The position numbers and the translations under genes are program-made. Below the pieces are notes generated by a model. That model had not been told where the DNA came from. It made no database searches and saw only the letters and a list, made by a program, of their open reading frames with translations. Positions 32,463 to 39,211 of a DNA stretch of 39,211 nt are shown here, piece by piece. The DNA is taken from NCBI GenBank assembly GCA_944386565.1, contig CALXBO010000019.1:1-39211 (forward strand), in the 5' to 3' direction. The first letter of the stretch is position 1. Each line of letters opens with the position of its first letter. The stretch is from an uncultured Ruthenibacterium sp. GTDB taxonomy: Bacteria; Bacillota; Clostridia; Oscillospirales; Ruminococcaceae.

Positions 32463-32471
32463 GTTTCCGGA

Positions 32472-33296
32472 TCAGTCGAGAAAATTCTCGTTGAGCGTCA
32501 CGCCGAACTCCTTGGCGATGGCGCGCAGGTTGTCGTCGGAGATCGTCTGGCGGATCTTGCCCTGTCCGGCGGACAGCGCCAGCACGCAGATCTGCGCCGC
32601 TTTTTCGATGGTGTGCATCAGGCCGAACGTGATGTCGAAATCCGGGCCGGAGCAGAACAGACCGTGGTGCGCCCAGACGGCCGCGTCGTACTCCTTCATC
32701 AGTTCGCTCGTCGCCAGCGCGATGTCCGCGCCGCCGGGCACCATCCAGGGCACCACGCCCACGCCGCCCGGGAACACGACCGGGCACTCCGTGGCGGACT
32801 TCCACAGAGCGCGGGTGAAATCGCGCGCCGTGAGCGGCAGCACGTACGTCAGCGAAATGATGTTTGCCGGGTGCGCGTGATAGATCACACGGCACTCGCC
32901 GTTGGTGGCAGCCACGCGGACGGAATGGTTCATGAAGTGGCTCGGGAACTCGCTCGTCGGCTTCGCGCCGCCCTCGAGGCCCCAGACGATGCGCCACGCG
33001 TCGCCTTTGTCGTTGATTTCCACGATGCCGATGGAGTGCTCGGGGTCGGGCTCGACGTTGCGGAAGAATTTGCCCGAGCCCGTGGTGAGAAAATACTCGC
33101 CCGCGAGATTGGCCCCGGCGACGCCCATGTTCACCCATTCGCCCGGCTCACGGAAGAACGGGCGGCAGGCTTCGACTTCTTCGGCCTTCATGCGGTAGGT
33201 CAGGTTGCCGCCGTTGCGCTCGTGCCAGCCCTGTTCCCAGCCGTCCTGACACATGCGAATATACTTTTTGACAATTTCGATATCAAAAATACTCAT
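32472..33296 (-). CDS. rhaD: rhamnulose-1-phosphate aldolase
   Basis: A 274-residue class II aldolase of the RhaD type. It cleaves L-rhamnulose-1-phosphate to dihydroxyacetone phosphate and L-lactaldehyde. Seen: zinc ligands H140 and H142 (YHAHPAN) and a further His at 210/211 (WAHHGLF), plus GNLTYR near the start and GSGKFFRN. Length matches E. coli RhaD. The start is ATG 33296, with GAGGAG upstream; the longer frame to 33551 overlaps rhaA. It is the last gene of rhaM-rhaB-rhaA-rhaD, five bases after rhaA, and ends at the terminator shared with gldA. Confidence 0.93.
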   Translation of the reverse strand: MSIFDIEIVKKYIRMCQDGWEQGWHERNGGNLTYRMKAEEVEACRPFFREPGEWVNMGVAGANLAGEYFLTTGSGKFFRNVEPDPEHSIGIVEINDKGDAWRIVWGLEGGAKPTSEFPSHFMNHSVRVAATNGECRVIYHAHPANIISLTYVLPLTARDFTRALWKSATECPVVFPGGVGVVPWMVPGGADIALATSELMKEYDAAVWAHHGLFCSGPDFDITFGLMHTIEKAAQICVLALSAGQGKIRQTISDDNLRAIAKEFGVTLNENFLD

Positions 33297-33301
33297 TGTA
33301 A

Positions 33302-34549
33302 TTACACTCTCCTCGAAAGTACATCCTGTTCGTATTTCTGCACATCGGCAAACCACTCGCCGTCGGCGGGGACGTTCTCGCGGCGGCAGTACTCCTCCCA
33401 CACGTCGCCGAACGGCAGGGTCTTGGCCTCTTCCATCACGACCATCTTCTCGGTGAAGGAGGCGGAATCCTGCAGCGCTTTCAGCGTTTTGTTCGGCTGC
33501 AGCAGGGCGAACAGAAGCGCTTTCTGCGCGCTGCGTGTGCCGACGACCCATGCGGCGATGCGGTTGATGGACGCGTCAAAGAAGTCGAGGCCGATGAGCA
33601 CCTTGTCGAGCGCGTCGCAGCGCACGATCTCTTTCATGATCTCGCGCGTCTCGTCGTCGAACAGCACGACGTGGTCGGAGTCCCAGCGCACCGGACGGGT
33701 CACGTGCAGGGGGACTTTGTCGAAGAAGCACAGCATCGCGGGGATCTTGTCGCTGATGAACTCGGTGGGGTGGTAGTGTCCCGCGTCGAGCAGGTTGTAC
33801 ACGCCGGGGTGCTGCGCGGCATAGGCGGTGTAGAACTCGTTCGAGCCGACGGTCATGCTCTCGAGCCCGATGCCGAATACCTTGCTCTCCACGCAGTCGA
33901 TGACGTTCGGGCACGGCTCGGCGAAGATTTCGTCCAGCGCGGCCTTCAGGCGCATGCGCGGGCCCATGCGGTCGGCGGGGATGTCCTTAAAGCCGTCCGG
34001 AATCCACACGTTGTTGAGTACCTGATCGTTTAGTTCTTCGCCGATCTTCTGTGCGATGCGGCGGGATGCCTTGCAGTGGTCGATCCAGAAGCGGCGCACC
34101 TTTTCATCGGGGTGGGACAGCGTCAGGCCGTCTGTGACCATCGGGTGGGAAAAGCACGTCGGATTGAAGTCGATGCCGAGCCCGTTCTCCTTTGCGAACT
34201 CGACCCACGGGATGAAGTGCTTGTACTCGAGCTTGTCGCGGTCGACCCATTCGCCCTCGGCGAACACGGCGTAGGACGCGTGCAGATTGATGCGCTTCTT
34301 TCCGGGCAGGAGACTGGCGGCTTTGAGAAAGTCGGTTTTCAGCTCCTCGAAATTGCGCGCCTTGCCGGGGTAGTTGCCGGTGGTCTGGATGCCGTCGCCC
34401 GCCTTGCCGTCCTTTTGGTCGAAGCCCGCGACGTCGTCGCCCTGCCAGCAGTGGATGGAAATGGCCTTGCCCGCGAGTTTCGCGAGGGCTTCTTCCACGT
34501 CCACGCCCGCGGCGGCATATTTCTGTTTCGCCGATTCAAAATTCGTCAT
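33302..34549 (-). CDS. rhaA: L-rhamnose isomerase
   Basis: A 415-residue L-rhamnose isomerase, converting L-rhamnose to L-rhamnulose. Seen: ISIHCWQGDDVAGFD and GIQTTGNYPGKA near the start, FNPTCFSHPM in the middle, ESMTVGSNEFYTAYA and LDAGHYHPTEFISDKIPAML carrying metal- and substrate-binding residues, and RWDSDHVVLFDD. Length (about 419 in E. coli) and motifs agree fully. GGGAGG precedes the ATG. The ATG overlaps the rhaB stop as ATGA, showing translational coupling. Confidence 0.96.
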   Translation of the reverse strand: MTNFESAKQKYAAAGVDVEEALAKLAGKAISIHCWQGDDVAGFDQKDGKAGDGIQTTGNYPGKARNFEELKTDFLKAASLLPGKKRINLHASYAVFAEGEWVDRDKLEYKHFIPWVEFAKENGLGIDFNPTCFSHPMVTDGLTLSHPDEKVRRFWIDHCKASRRIAQKIGEELNDQVLNNVWIPDGFKDIPADRMGPRMRLKAALDEIFAEPCPNVIDCVESKVFGIGLESMTVGSNEFYTAYAAQHPGVYNLLDAGHYHPTEFISDKIPAMLCFFDKVPLHVTRPVRWDSDHVVLFDDETREIMKEIVRCDALDKVLIGLDFFDASINRIAAWVVGTRSAQKALLFALLQPNKTLKALQDSASFTEKMVVMEEAKTLPFGDVWEEYCRRENVPADGEWFADVQKYEQDVLSRRV

Positions 34550-35997
34550 GGTTGTACCTCCCTGATCTCAAAACTGTTTCGCACCGCGGCGCGCGCTTCG
34601 GCCAGGCCGGCGAATTCGCCCGCGCGGATCATCTGTACCATCAGATTGCCGAGGGCCGTGCCCTCGGCGGGGCCCGCGTACACGGGCAGCCCGGCGGCTT
34701 TCGCCGTCAGCTCGTTGAGATAGCCGTCCTTCGAGCCACCGCCCACGATGTGAATGGCGGTGTAGCGGTTGCCCGTGAGCGCTGCGAGCTCCCGGATGGC
34801 GGCCGCGTAGCAGTCGGCAAGGCTGTGATAGATGCACGCCATGATCTCGCCAACCGTCTGCGGCACGGGGCAGCCCCGGTCTTCGCACGCGGCTTTGACC
34901 GCGCCGATCATGCTCTCGGGGGCGAGAAAACGCTCGTCGTTGGCGTCCACGCGCCCGGCAAAATTCTCACAGGCGCGCGCTTCGTCCTCGAGTTCCGCGT
35001 AGCTCCACTGCTTTTCGGCGGCGGTGCGCGCTTCTTTTCCGGCCACATAGGCAACGCCGTTGAGTTCGCGCCGCACGGACTGGATCATCCACAGCCCCAT
35101 GATGTTCTTGAGGTAGCGGAAGCGGTATTCATAGCCGCCCTCGTTCGTGAAATTCGCCGCCATGCTCTCGGGCGTGGTGATGGGCTCGCGGTTTTCCACG
35201 CCGAGCAGGCTCCACGTGCCGCTCGAGAGGTACACCGCGTGGTCGTCCCGCGCGGGCACGGCCAGAAACGCCGACGCGGTGTCGTGCGTCGCGGGCAAAA
35301 CCACCTCGCAGTCAAAACCCGCTTCCTCGCGCACTGCGGGTGTGAAATGCCCGACGCTCCCGCCCGGCATGTGAAGCTCGCCGAAGATGCGGCGCGGCAG
35401 CCCCAGCGCCGCGACGAGTTCGTCGTCCCACGTTTTGGTGCGCGCGTTGACGAGCGCAGTGGATGTGGCGTTCGTGTATTCGTTCACCATCCGGCCAGTG
35501 AGAAGGTAATTCAGATATTCCGGCATCATCAGCAGATGCGCGGCCGCCTCGAGCTGTTCCGGGTGCTCGCGCTTCAGCGCGGCGAGCTGATAGGCCGTGT
35601 TGAAAGGCTGATACTGAATGCCCGCGCGGGCGTAGTGGTCGGCAAAGCGCAGCGTGCCGTCCGTCTCCAGCCGGTCGCGCACGCCCTCAGTGCGCGCGTC
35701 GCGGTAGGCCACCGCGTCTCCCACGGCGCGGCCGTTTTTGTCCAGCAGCACGAAGTCGACGGCCCATGTGTCGATGCCCATGGTGGCGGGGATTTTTCCC
35801 GCTTCCCGGCACGCGCGCAGCCCCTCGAGGATGTGTGTGAACAGCGCGTCCGTGTCCCAGCAGTCGTGGCCGTTTCTGCGCACCTGCGCGTTGTCAAAGC
35901 GGTACACTTCCTCCAGCACGATGCGGCCGTTCTCCGCATGGCCGAGAATGTGCCGCCCGCTCGACGCACCGATGTCCACAGCGAGATGATATGTCAT
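34546..35997 (-). CDS. rhaB: rhamnulokinase
   Basis: A 483-residue FGGY kinase that phosphorylates L-rhamnulose at O1. Seen: VDIGASSGRHILG (residues 7-19, phosphate loop), MGIDTWAVDFVLLD (73-86), catalytic Asp239 in HDTASAFLAVPA, YLSSGTWSLLG and the C-terminal IHIVGGGSKDGYLN adenosine-binding motif. The layout is RhaB-specific (TWAVDF is typical). It begins 24 bases after the rhaM stop and overlaps rhaA by four bases. GGGAGG lies before the ATG. Confidence 0.95.
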   Translation of the reverse strand: MTYHLAVDIGASSGRHILGHAENGRIVLEEVYRFDNAQVRRNGHDCWDTDALFTHILEGLRACREAGKIPATMGIDTWAVDFVLLDKNGRAVGDAVAYRDARTEGVRDRLETDGTLRFADHYARAGIQYQPFNTAYQLAALKREHPEQLEAAAHLLMMPEYLNYLLTGRMVNEYTNATSTALVNARTKTWDDELVAALGLPRRIFGELHMPGGSVGHFTPAVREEAGFDCEVVLPATHDTASAFLAVPARDDHAVYLSSGTWSLLGVENREPITTPESMAANFTNEGGYEYRFRYLKNIMGLWMIQSVRRELNGVAYVAGKEARTAAEKQWSYAELEDEARACENFAGRVDANDERFLAPESMIGAVKAACEDRGCPVPQTVGEIMACIYHSLADCYAAAIRELAALTGNRYTAIHIVGGGSKDGYLNELTAKAAGLPVYAGPAEGTALGNLMVQMIRAGEFAGLAEARAAVRNSFEIREVQP

Positions 35998-36021
35998 TGC
36001 AGTCCCTCCCTGAACAGTGTT

Positions 36022-36339
36022 TCAGTCGAGCCGGAATACGGGCTCGAGTTTCGGCTGCGCCCCGGTCTCGGGGTCCATCTCCAGTTCGAGCACATCCTTC
36101 ATGTACTCGTTCCAGCGGTCCACGACGGGGCTTTTGGCTTGCGTTTGCTCGGCGAAGACGATGCCCTTTTCGCATTCGTAATATCCGAAGAGTTCGTCGC
36201 CGGACGCGAATATCGTGTAATTCACAATGCCCGCACTTTTCAGCACTTCGACCATCTCGGGCCAGATCTCATTGTGGCGGCGGATGTATTCTGCTTTCAT
36301 CCCGGGCCGGATCCGGCCTTTCCATGCCATGCGCTCCAT
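36022..36339 (-). CDS. rhaM: L-rhamnose mutarotase
   Basis: A 105-residue L-rhamnose mutarotase that interconverts alpha and beta anomers, feeding RhaA. Seen: RRHNEIWPEMVEVLKSAGIV, NYTIF...DELFGYYE and a closing segment from VVDRWNEYMKDVL. With the start at ATG 36339, Tyr18 and His22 fall at the same positions as the catalytic residues of E. coli RhaM (104 residues), which decides against ATG 36357; CGGAGA also stands six bases upstream. It is the first gene of the rhamnose operon. Its promoter should lie in 36340-36510, divergent from the AraC regulator, but is not clear. Confidence 0.9.
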   Translation of the reverse strand: MERMAWKGRIRPGMKAEYIRRHNEIWPEMVEVLKSAGIVNYTIFASGDELFGYYECEKGIVFAEQTQAKSPVVDRWNEYMKDVLELEMDPETGAQPKLEPVFRLD

Positions 36340-36510
36340 GAGCATTCTCCGTTCCATCGTTGCGCTTTGCAGCGTTTTTTGCTAAAATCAGCTCAGGTGA
36401 ACACGGCGCGATACCATGTTCCGGAAAAGAGTATACGCCGATGTTCTGAGGTTTTCCATACGTTTTCTTCTCCGTTTTTTTTGAAAAATTCTACTTTTGG
36501 AGGGACCGGG
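36340..36510. promoter_or_regulatory. divergent rha control region
   Basis: 171 bases between rhaM and the divergent AraC-family gene. GAACA (36399-36403) and TGTTC (36417-36421) form a 5-bp inverted repeat with 13 bases between, suitable for a regulator. A -10-like TATACT occurs on the minus strand (36430-36435), and TTTTTTTTGAAAAATTC precedes the AraC ribosome binding site GGAGGGA. No full consensus promoter is seen on either strand, as expected for activator-dependent transcription. Confidence 0.45.
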
Positions 36511-37368
36511 ATGCTGACATATAATATGGACGTTGAGCCGCGCAGCACATGGCTGCGGACGACGCCGGGCGCCCTCGCGCTGGCGCAGCCGTACCGATGC
36601 ACGGAGACGGGGCTGTTTTACGGCAACGCGCATTTCTCCACCGCGCGCACGCACAAGGAGAGCTACATCCTGTTCTATACGATCGCGGGCGCCGGGCTCA
36701 TCGAGCAGGGTGACGCGCGCGTGACGCTTGAACCCGGCTGGGCGCTTCTGCTGGACTGCCGCGCACCGCAGAGCTACTGTACCGCGCCGGGTTCCGCGTG
36801 CTGGCACCACTGGTGGGCGCACATCGACGGCGCGGGCGTGGCGGCCGCGGCGGAGGTTCTGAATCCGCAGCGCATCACGGCCGTCCCCCTGCCGGAACTG
36901 ACGGCGCGTGAGAATTTCGGCGTACTTGCGGCGAAAATTGAAGACGGCAGCACCGCGTCGATACTGCGGCAGAGTCTCGCCATCCATGCGATGCTGACGG
37001 AGCTCTCCCTGCAGGCGCTCGGCCGCGGGGCGGATGCATCCAACCGGGCGCTTGTGCAGCGCGCCGCGGACTACCTGCGCGCACACTACGACGCAGACGT
37101 CACCCTCGATGAACTTGTGGACTCGGCGCACATCAGCAAATCGTATTTTCTGCGCTTGTTCCGGCAGTACATGGGCACGACGCCTTACAATTACCTTCTG
37201 TGCTGCCGCATTACGCGCGCCAAGGAGCTGCTCGTTGCCACCGATCTGCCTGTGGGGGAGATCGGGCGGCGCACGGGATTTTCCAATGAATCGAATTTCT
37301 CCACGCGGTTTCTGCACATGGCGGGGCAGAGCCCGCTGCAATACCGCCGCACGGCGCGCGGCGTCTGA
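36511..37368 (+). CDS. AraC-family regulator of the rhamnose operon
   Basis: A 285-residue AraC-family regulator. Seen: cupin-like sensing domain (residues about 20-110, with GNAHFSTARTHKESYILFYT and DARVTLEPGWALLLD) and a double helix-turn-helix (about 180-280: VTLDELVDSAHISKSYFLRL, FRQYMGTTPYNYL, then PVGEIGRRTGFSNESNFSTR). Divergent from rhaM-rhaB-rhaA-rhaD across a 171-base gap, it is the expected rhamnose-responsive activator (RhaS/RhaR type). ATG 36511 follows GGAGGGACCGGG; the frame further upstream is antisense to rhaB and not coding. Confidence 0.9.
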   Translation: MLTYNMDVEPRSTWLRTTPGALALAQPYRCTETGLFYGNAHFSTARTHKESYILFYTIAGAGLIEQGDARVTLEPGWALLLDCRAPQSYCTAPGSACWHHWWAHIDGAGVAAAAEVLNPQRITAVPLPELTARENFGVLAAKIEDGSTASILRQSLAIHAMLTELSLQALGRGADASNRALVQRAADYLRAHYDADVTLDELVDSAHISKSYFLRLFRQYMGTTPYNYLLCCRITRAKELLVATDLPVGEIGRRTGFSNESNFSTRFLHMAGQSPLQYRRTARGV

Positions 37369-37396
37369 ATCCGTCCGCTCTGCGCGGCAAATCTTC

Positions 37397-37425
37397 TTGC
37401 CGCAGACCGGACAATGCGCTAGAAT
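37397..37425 (+). promoter_or_regulatory. promoter of the MATE transporter gene
   Basis: TTGCCG (37397-37402), 17 bases, TAGAAT (37420-37425). The predicted start near 37432 excludes ATG 37424 and 37430 and supports ATG 37484. Confidence 0.6.
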
Positions 37426-37483
37426 GGGAATGCTGCGCGGAAAGACGCGGCGGAAATTCCGGTTTGAGGAGACAGCGGAGAAA

Positions 37484-38788
37484 ATGGTCGAAAAGAAACT
37501 GAGAAGCTATATCATACCGAATGTCCTGGCCATGACGGGTACGTCGTGTTATGTGCTGGCGGACACGTTCTTCATTTCTATGGCGCAGGGCGCCAACGGC
37601 ATCACGGCGCTGAATCTGGTGCTGCCGGTGTATGGGCTGATGTTTGCCATCGGTTCGATGATCGGTATCGGGAGCGCCACCCGGTATTCTCTGCGGCGCG
37701 CACTCGATCCGGCCGAGGCGGACGGATATTTTTCAAACTCTCTCTTCTGGGCACTGCTCGCGTCGCTGCCGTTTGCCGCGGCGGGGCTTTGGTTCCCGGA
37801 CGCGGTGCTCCGCTGGATGGGCGCGGATGAGGTGATCCTCGGGGTCGGCCTGACCTATATGAGGATCGCGCTGTGCTTTGCGCCGTGCTTCATGCTCAAC
37901 TACACGTTCACGGCATTCGTTCGCAACGACGGCGCACCGAATGTTGCGATGGCGGCCACACTCACAAGCGGTATTTTTAACATCATCTTTGACTATGTGC
38001 TGATGTTTCCGCTCGGCATGGGTATGGCGGGCGCTGCGCTTGCAACAGGCCTTTCTCCGGTCGTCAGCATGCTCATCTGCTCGGTGCACTTTTTCTCTCC
38101 GTCCAATCACATCCGCCTTGTGCGGCGGGCGCCGTCCGTCCGCAGACTTGTGCGCTCGTGCAGTCTCGGCATTGTGGCGTTTGTGGGCGAGATGTCCAGC
38201 GGCATCACGACGATGGTGTTCAACTTCATCCTGCTCGGCCTGGCGGGAAACATCGCGGTGGCGGCTTACGGTGTGGTTGCCAATGCGGCTCTCGTCGGTA
38301 CGGCTCTGCTCAACGGCGTGTCGCAGGGGCTTCAGCCCTATGCCAGCGAGATGCACGGCAAGGCGGATGTTGACGCCCAGCGGCGCATCTACCGCCATTC
38401 CATGCAGATCGCACTGGGCATTGCGGCGCTGCTGGTCGTTCTGGCCGGAGTGTTTGCCGGCCCGCTCGTGAGTGTATTCAACAGCGAGGGTTCGGCGCAG
38501 CTCGCCGCGTACGCGACCGTGGGAATGCGCCTGTATTTCCTCGGTTTCCCCGGCGCAGCGGTCAACGTCGTCCGCGCAGGATTTTTCAGTGCGACGGGGC
38601 GGGGGATGGAGTCCTCCGTCATTGCCGTTCTGCGCGGTGTTGTGGCGGTTACGGTGTTTGCATTCGTGCTCTCCCGTGCGTTCGGAATCATCGGTGTCTG
38701 GCTGGCGTTCCCGGTGTCTGAGATGTTCACATGGGCGCTGACCGGCAGGTTGCTTTTCCGGGACGCTGCACCCGCAAACGGAAAATAA
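37484..38788 (+). CDS. MATE-family efflux transporter
   Basis: A 434-residue integral membrane protein of the MATE family (multidrug and toxic-compound extrusion), expected to export organic cations or metabolites by Na+ or H+ exchange. Seen: about twelve hydrophobic segments in two halves; an N-terminal segment beginning LRSYIIPNVLAM; FFISMAQGANGITALNLVLP; FVRNDGAPNVAMAATL; and, at the matching place in the second half, AYGVVANAALVGTALLNGVS, then QGLQPY. The ATG is decided by the promoter at 37397-37425; GAGGAG lies upstream with another GGAG close to the ATG. The longer open frame to 37034 is a shadow of the AraC gene. The substrate is unknown. No clear terminator follows. Confidence 0.88.
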   Translation: MVEKKLRSYIIPNVLAMTGTSCYVLADTFFISMAQGANGITALNLVLPVYGLMFAIGSMIGIGSATRYSLRRALDPAEADGYFSNSLFWALLASLPFAAAGLWFPDAVLRWMGADEVILGVGLTYMRIALCFAPCFMLNYTFTAFVRNDGAPNVAMAATLTSGIFNIIFDYVLMFPLGMGMAGAALATGLSPVVSMLICSVHFFSPSNHIRLVRRAPSVRRLVRSCSLGIVAFVGEMSSGITTMVFNFILLGLAGNIAVAAYGVVANAALVGTALLNGVSQGLQPYASEMHGKADVDAQRRIYRHSMQIALGIAALLVVLAGVFAGPLVSVFNSEGSAQLAAYATVGMRLYFLGFPGAAVNVVRAGFFSATGRGMESSVIAVLRGVVAVTVFAFVLSRAFGIIGVWLAFPVSEMFTWALTGRLLFRDAAPANGK

Positions 38789-38930
38789 TGTAATACTATC
38801 TATAAAATATACTATTCGTAATATGCGTGAAAACTCCGTTCCTCGGCGGCCCCGCGGTGCGAAGATGGAAAAATATTGTAAAATAATACAATGTTCCGTA
38901 GACTTGTCCGCACAAGTGTGCTACACTTAA

Positions 38931-39191
38931 CAGAAGCGGATTTTGGAAAAGTATTGCCGGGATCACGGCTATACCGCCATCCGTCACTATGACGAGGACG
39001 ACGGATATTCGGGAACCAACTTCAATCGTCCCGGATTCCAGCGGATGCTTGCCGACATCAAGGCGGGCAAGATCAAGCGCGTTGTCGTTAAGGATATGAG
39101 CCGGTTCGGGCGCAACTATCTGCAAGTCGGGATGTACACGGAAATACTATGGACAAGGGCACAAAGGGCAGACCGTGAAACGGGCTGCTGA
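38931..39191 (+). pseudogene. truncated serine recombinase (resolvase) remnant
   Basis: A fragment of the catalytic domain of a large serine recombinase. Seen: QKRILEKYCRDHGY, DEDDGYSGTNFNRPGFQRML, KRVVVKDMSRFGRNYLQVGM, then YTEI. These are the core residues of Tn-type site-specific recombinases, including the active-site region DMSRFGR. The N-terminal part with the catalytic Ser is missing, with an in-frame stop (38928-38930) just before the match. After YTEI (about 39150) the expected continuation is replaced by LWTRAQRADRETGC and a stop. So both ends are lost and the gene is inactive. It marks an old mobile element at the right boundary of the window. Confidence 0.8.
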
Positions 39192-39211
39192 CAACAAATA
39201 AAGGCTGAACA

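Noticed and set aside
34552..36510. Upstream extension of the AraC frame at 36511
   Set aside because: It is antisense to rhaB and rhaM, and a strong ribosome binding site fixes the start at 36511.
37034..37483. Upstream extension of the MATE frame
   Set aside because: It overlaps the AraC gene and a promoter at 37397-37425; MATE homology begins just after ATG 37484.
1..39211. tRNA or rRNA genes
   Set aside because: Read through for cloverleaf ends and conserved rRNA segments; none was recognised, though this was done by eye only.

Overview
The window looks like a chromosomal segment of a strictly anaerobic, fermentative, fairly GC-rich Gram-positive of the Clostridia, most likely a gut Oscillospiraceae (Ruminococcaceae) relative. 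The grounds are an [FeFe]-hydrogenase, rubrerythrin, PerR, clostridial-type surface proteins with C-terminal membrane anchors, AGGAGG-type ribosome binding sites, many hairpin/T-tract terminators and GC-biased codon use. No rRNA or tRNA gene and no CRISPR array was recognised. Family names come from motif and architecture recognition, not from a database search.

Layout. 1-6.6 kb is an accessory region, visibly less GC-rich in 3.6-6.5 kb. It holds an HTH/pRiA4b ORF-3-like protein, a lipoprotein, a protein with two tandem DNA-binding-like repeats, a small HTH-like protein and an array of 44-bp direct repeats next to these two genes. 7.0-11.4 kb holds an OmpR-type response regulator and a multi-TM histidine kinase, separated by a divergent surface protein gene. 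11.4-13.9 kb holds perR and one open frame that joins a complete [FeFe]-hydrogenase to a rubredoxin-diiron-rubredoxin rubrerythrin, with a PerR-box-like palindrome on the promoter. I regard this as the most exciting locus: a candidate H2-driven peroxidase. 14.1-17.4 kb holds a VanZ-like protein and a large leucine-rich-repeat/InlB-repeat surface protein interrupted by a one-base frameshift at a slippery sequence.

17.6-22.3 kb is a sugar cluster: AraC regulator, xylulokinase-like kinase, DUF4867-like protein and fucose/arabinose-isomerase-like protein. 22.4-24.2 kb holds a divergent Crp/Fnr regulator and a ferredoxin-cupin operon, with a palindrome at -41.5 of the operon's predicted promoter. 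Then follow an inositol-monophosphatase-like protein, a small membrane protein, an ECF sigma/anti-sigma pair, a Zn alcohol dehydrogenase and a MerR regulator whose predicted 19-bp-spacer operators sit on the promoters of the dehydrogenase and of a dihydrodipicolinate-reductase-like gene. After these come an SpoU-type RNA methyltransferase and gldA. 32.5-37.4 kb is a complete L-rhamnose catabolic operon (rhaM-rhaB-rhaA-rhaD) with a divergent AraC regulator; gldA converges on it and could reduce the L-lactaldehyde made by RhaD. A MATE transporter and a truncated serine recombinase remnant close the window.

The strongest regulatory inferences, all from sequence only, are PerR over hydrogenase-rubrerythrin, Crp/Fnr over ferredoxin-cupin, MerR over the two dehydrogenase-type genes, and AraC proteins over the two sugar clusters.
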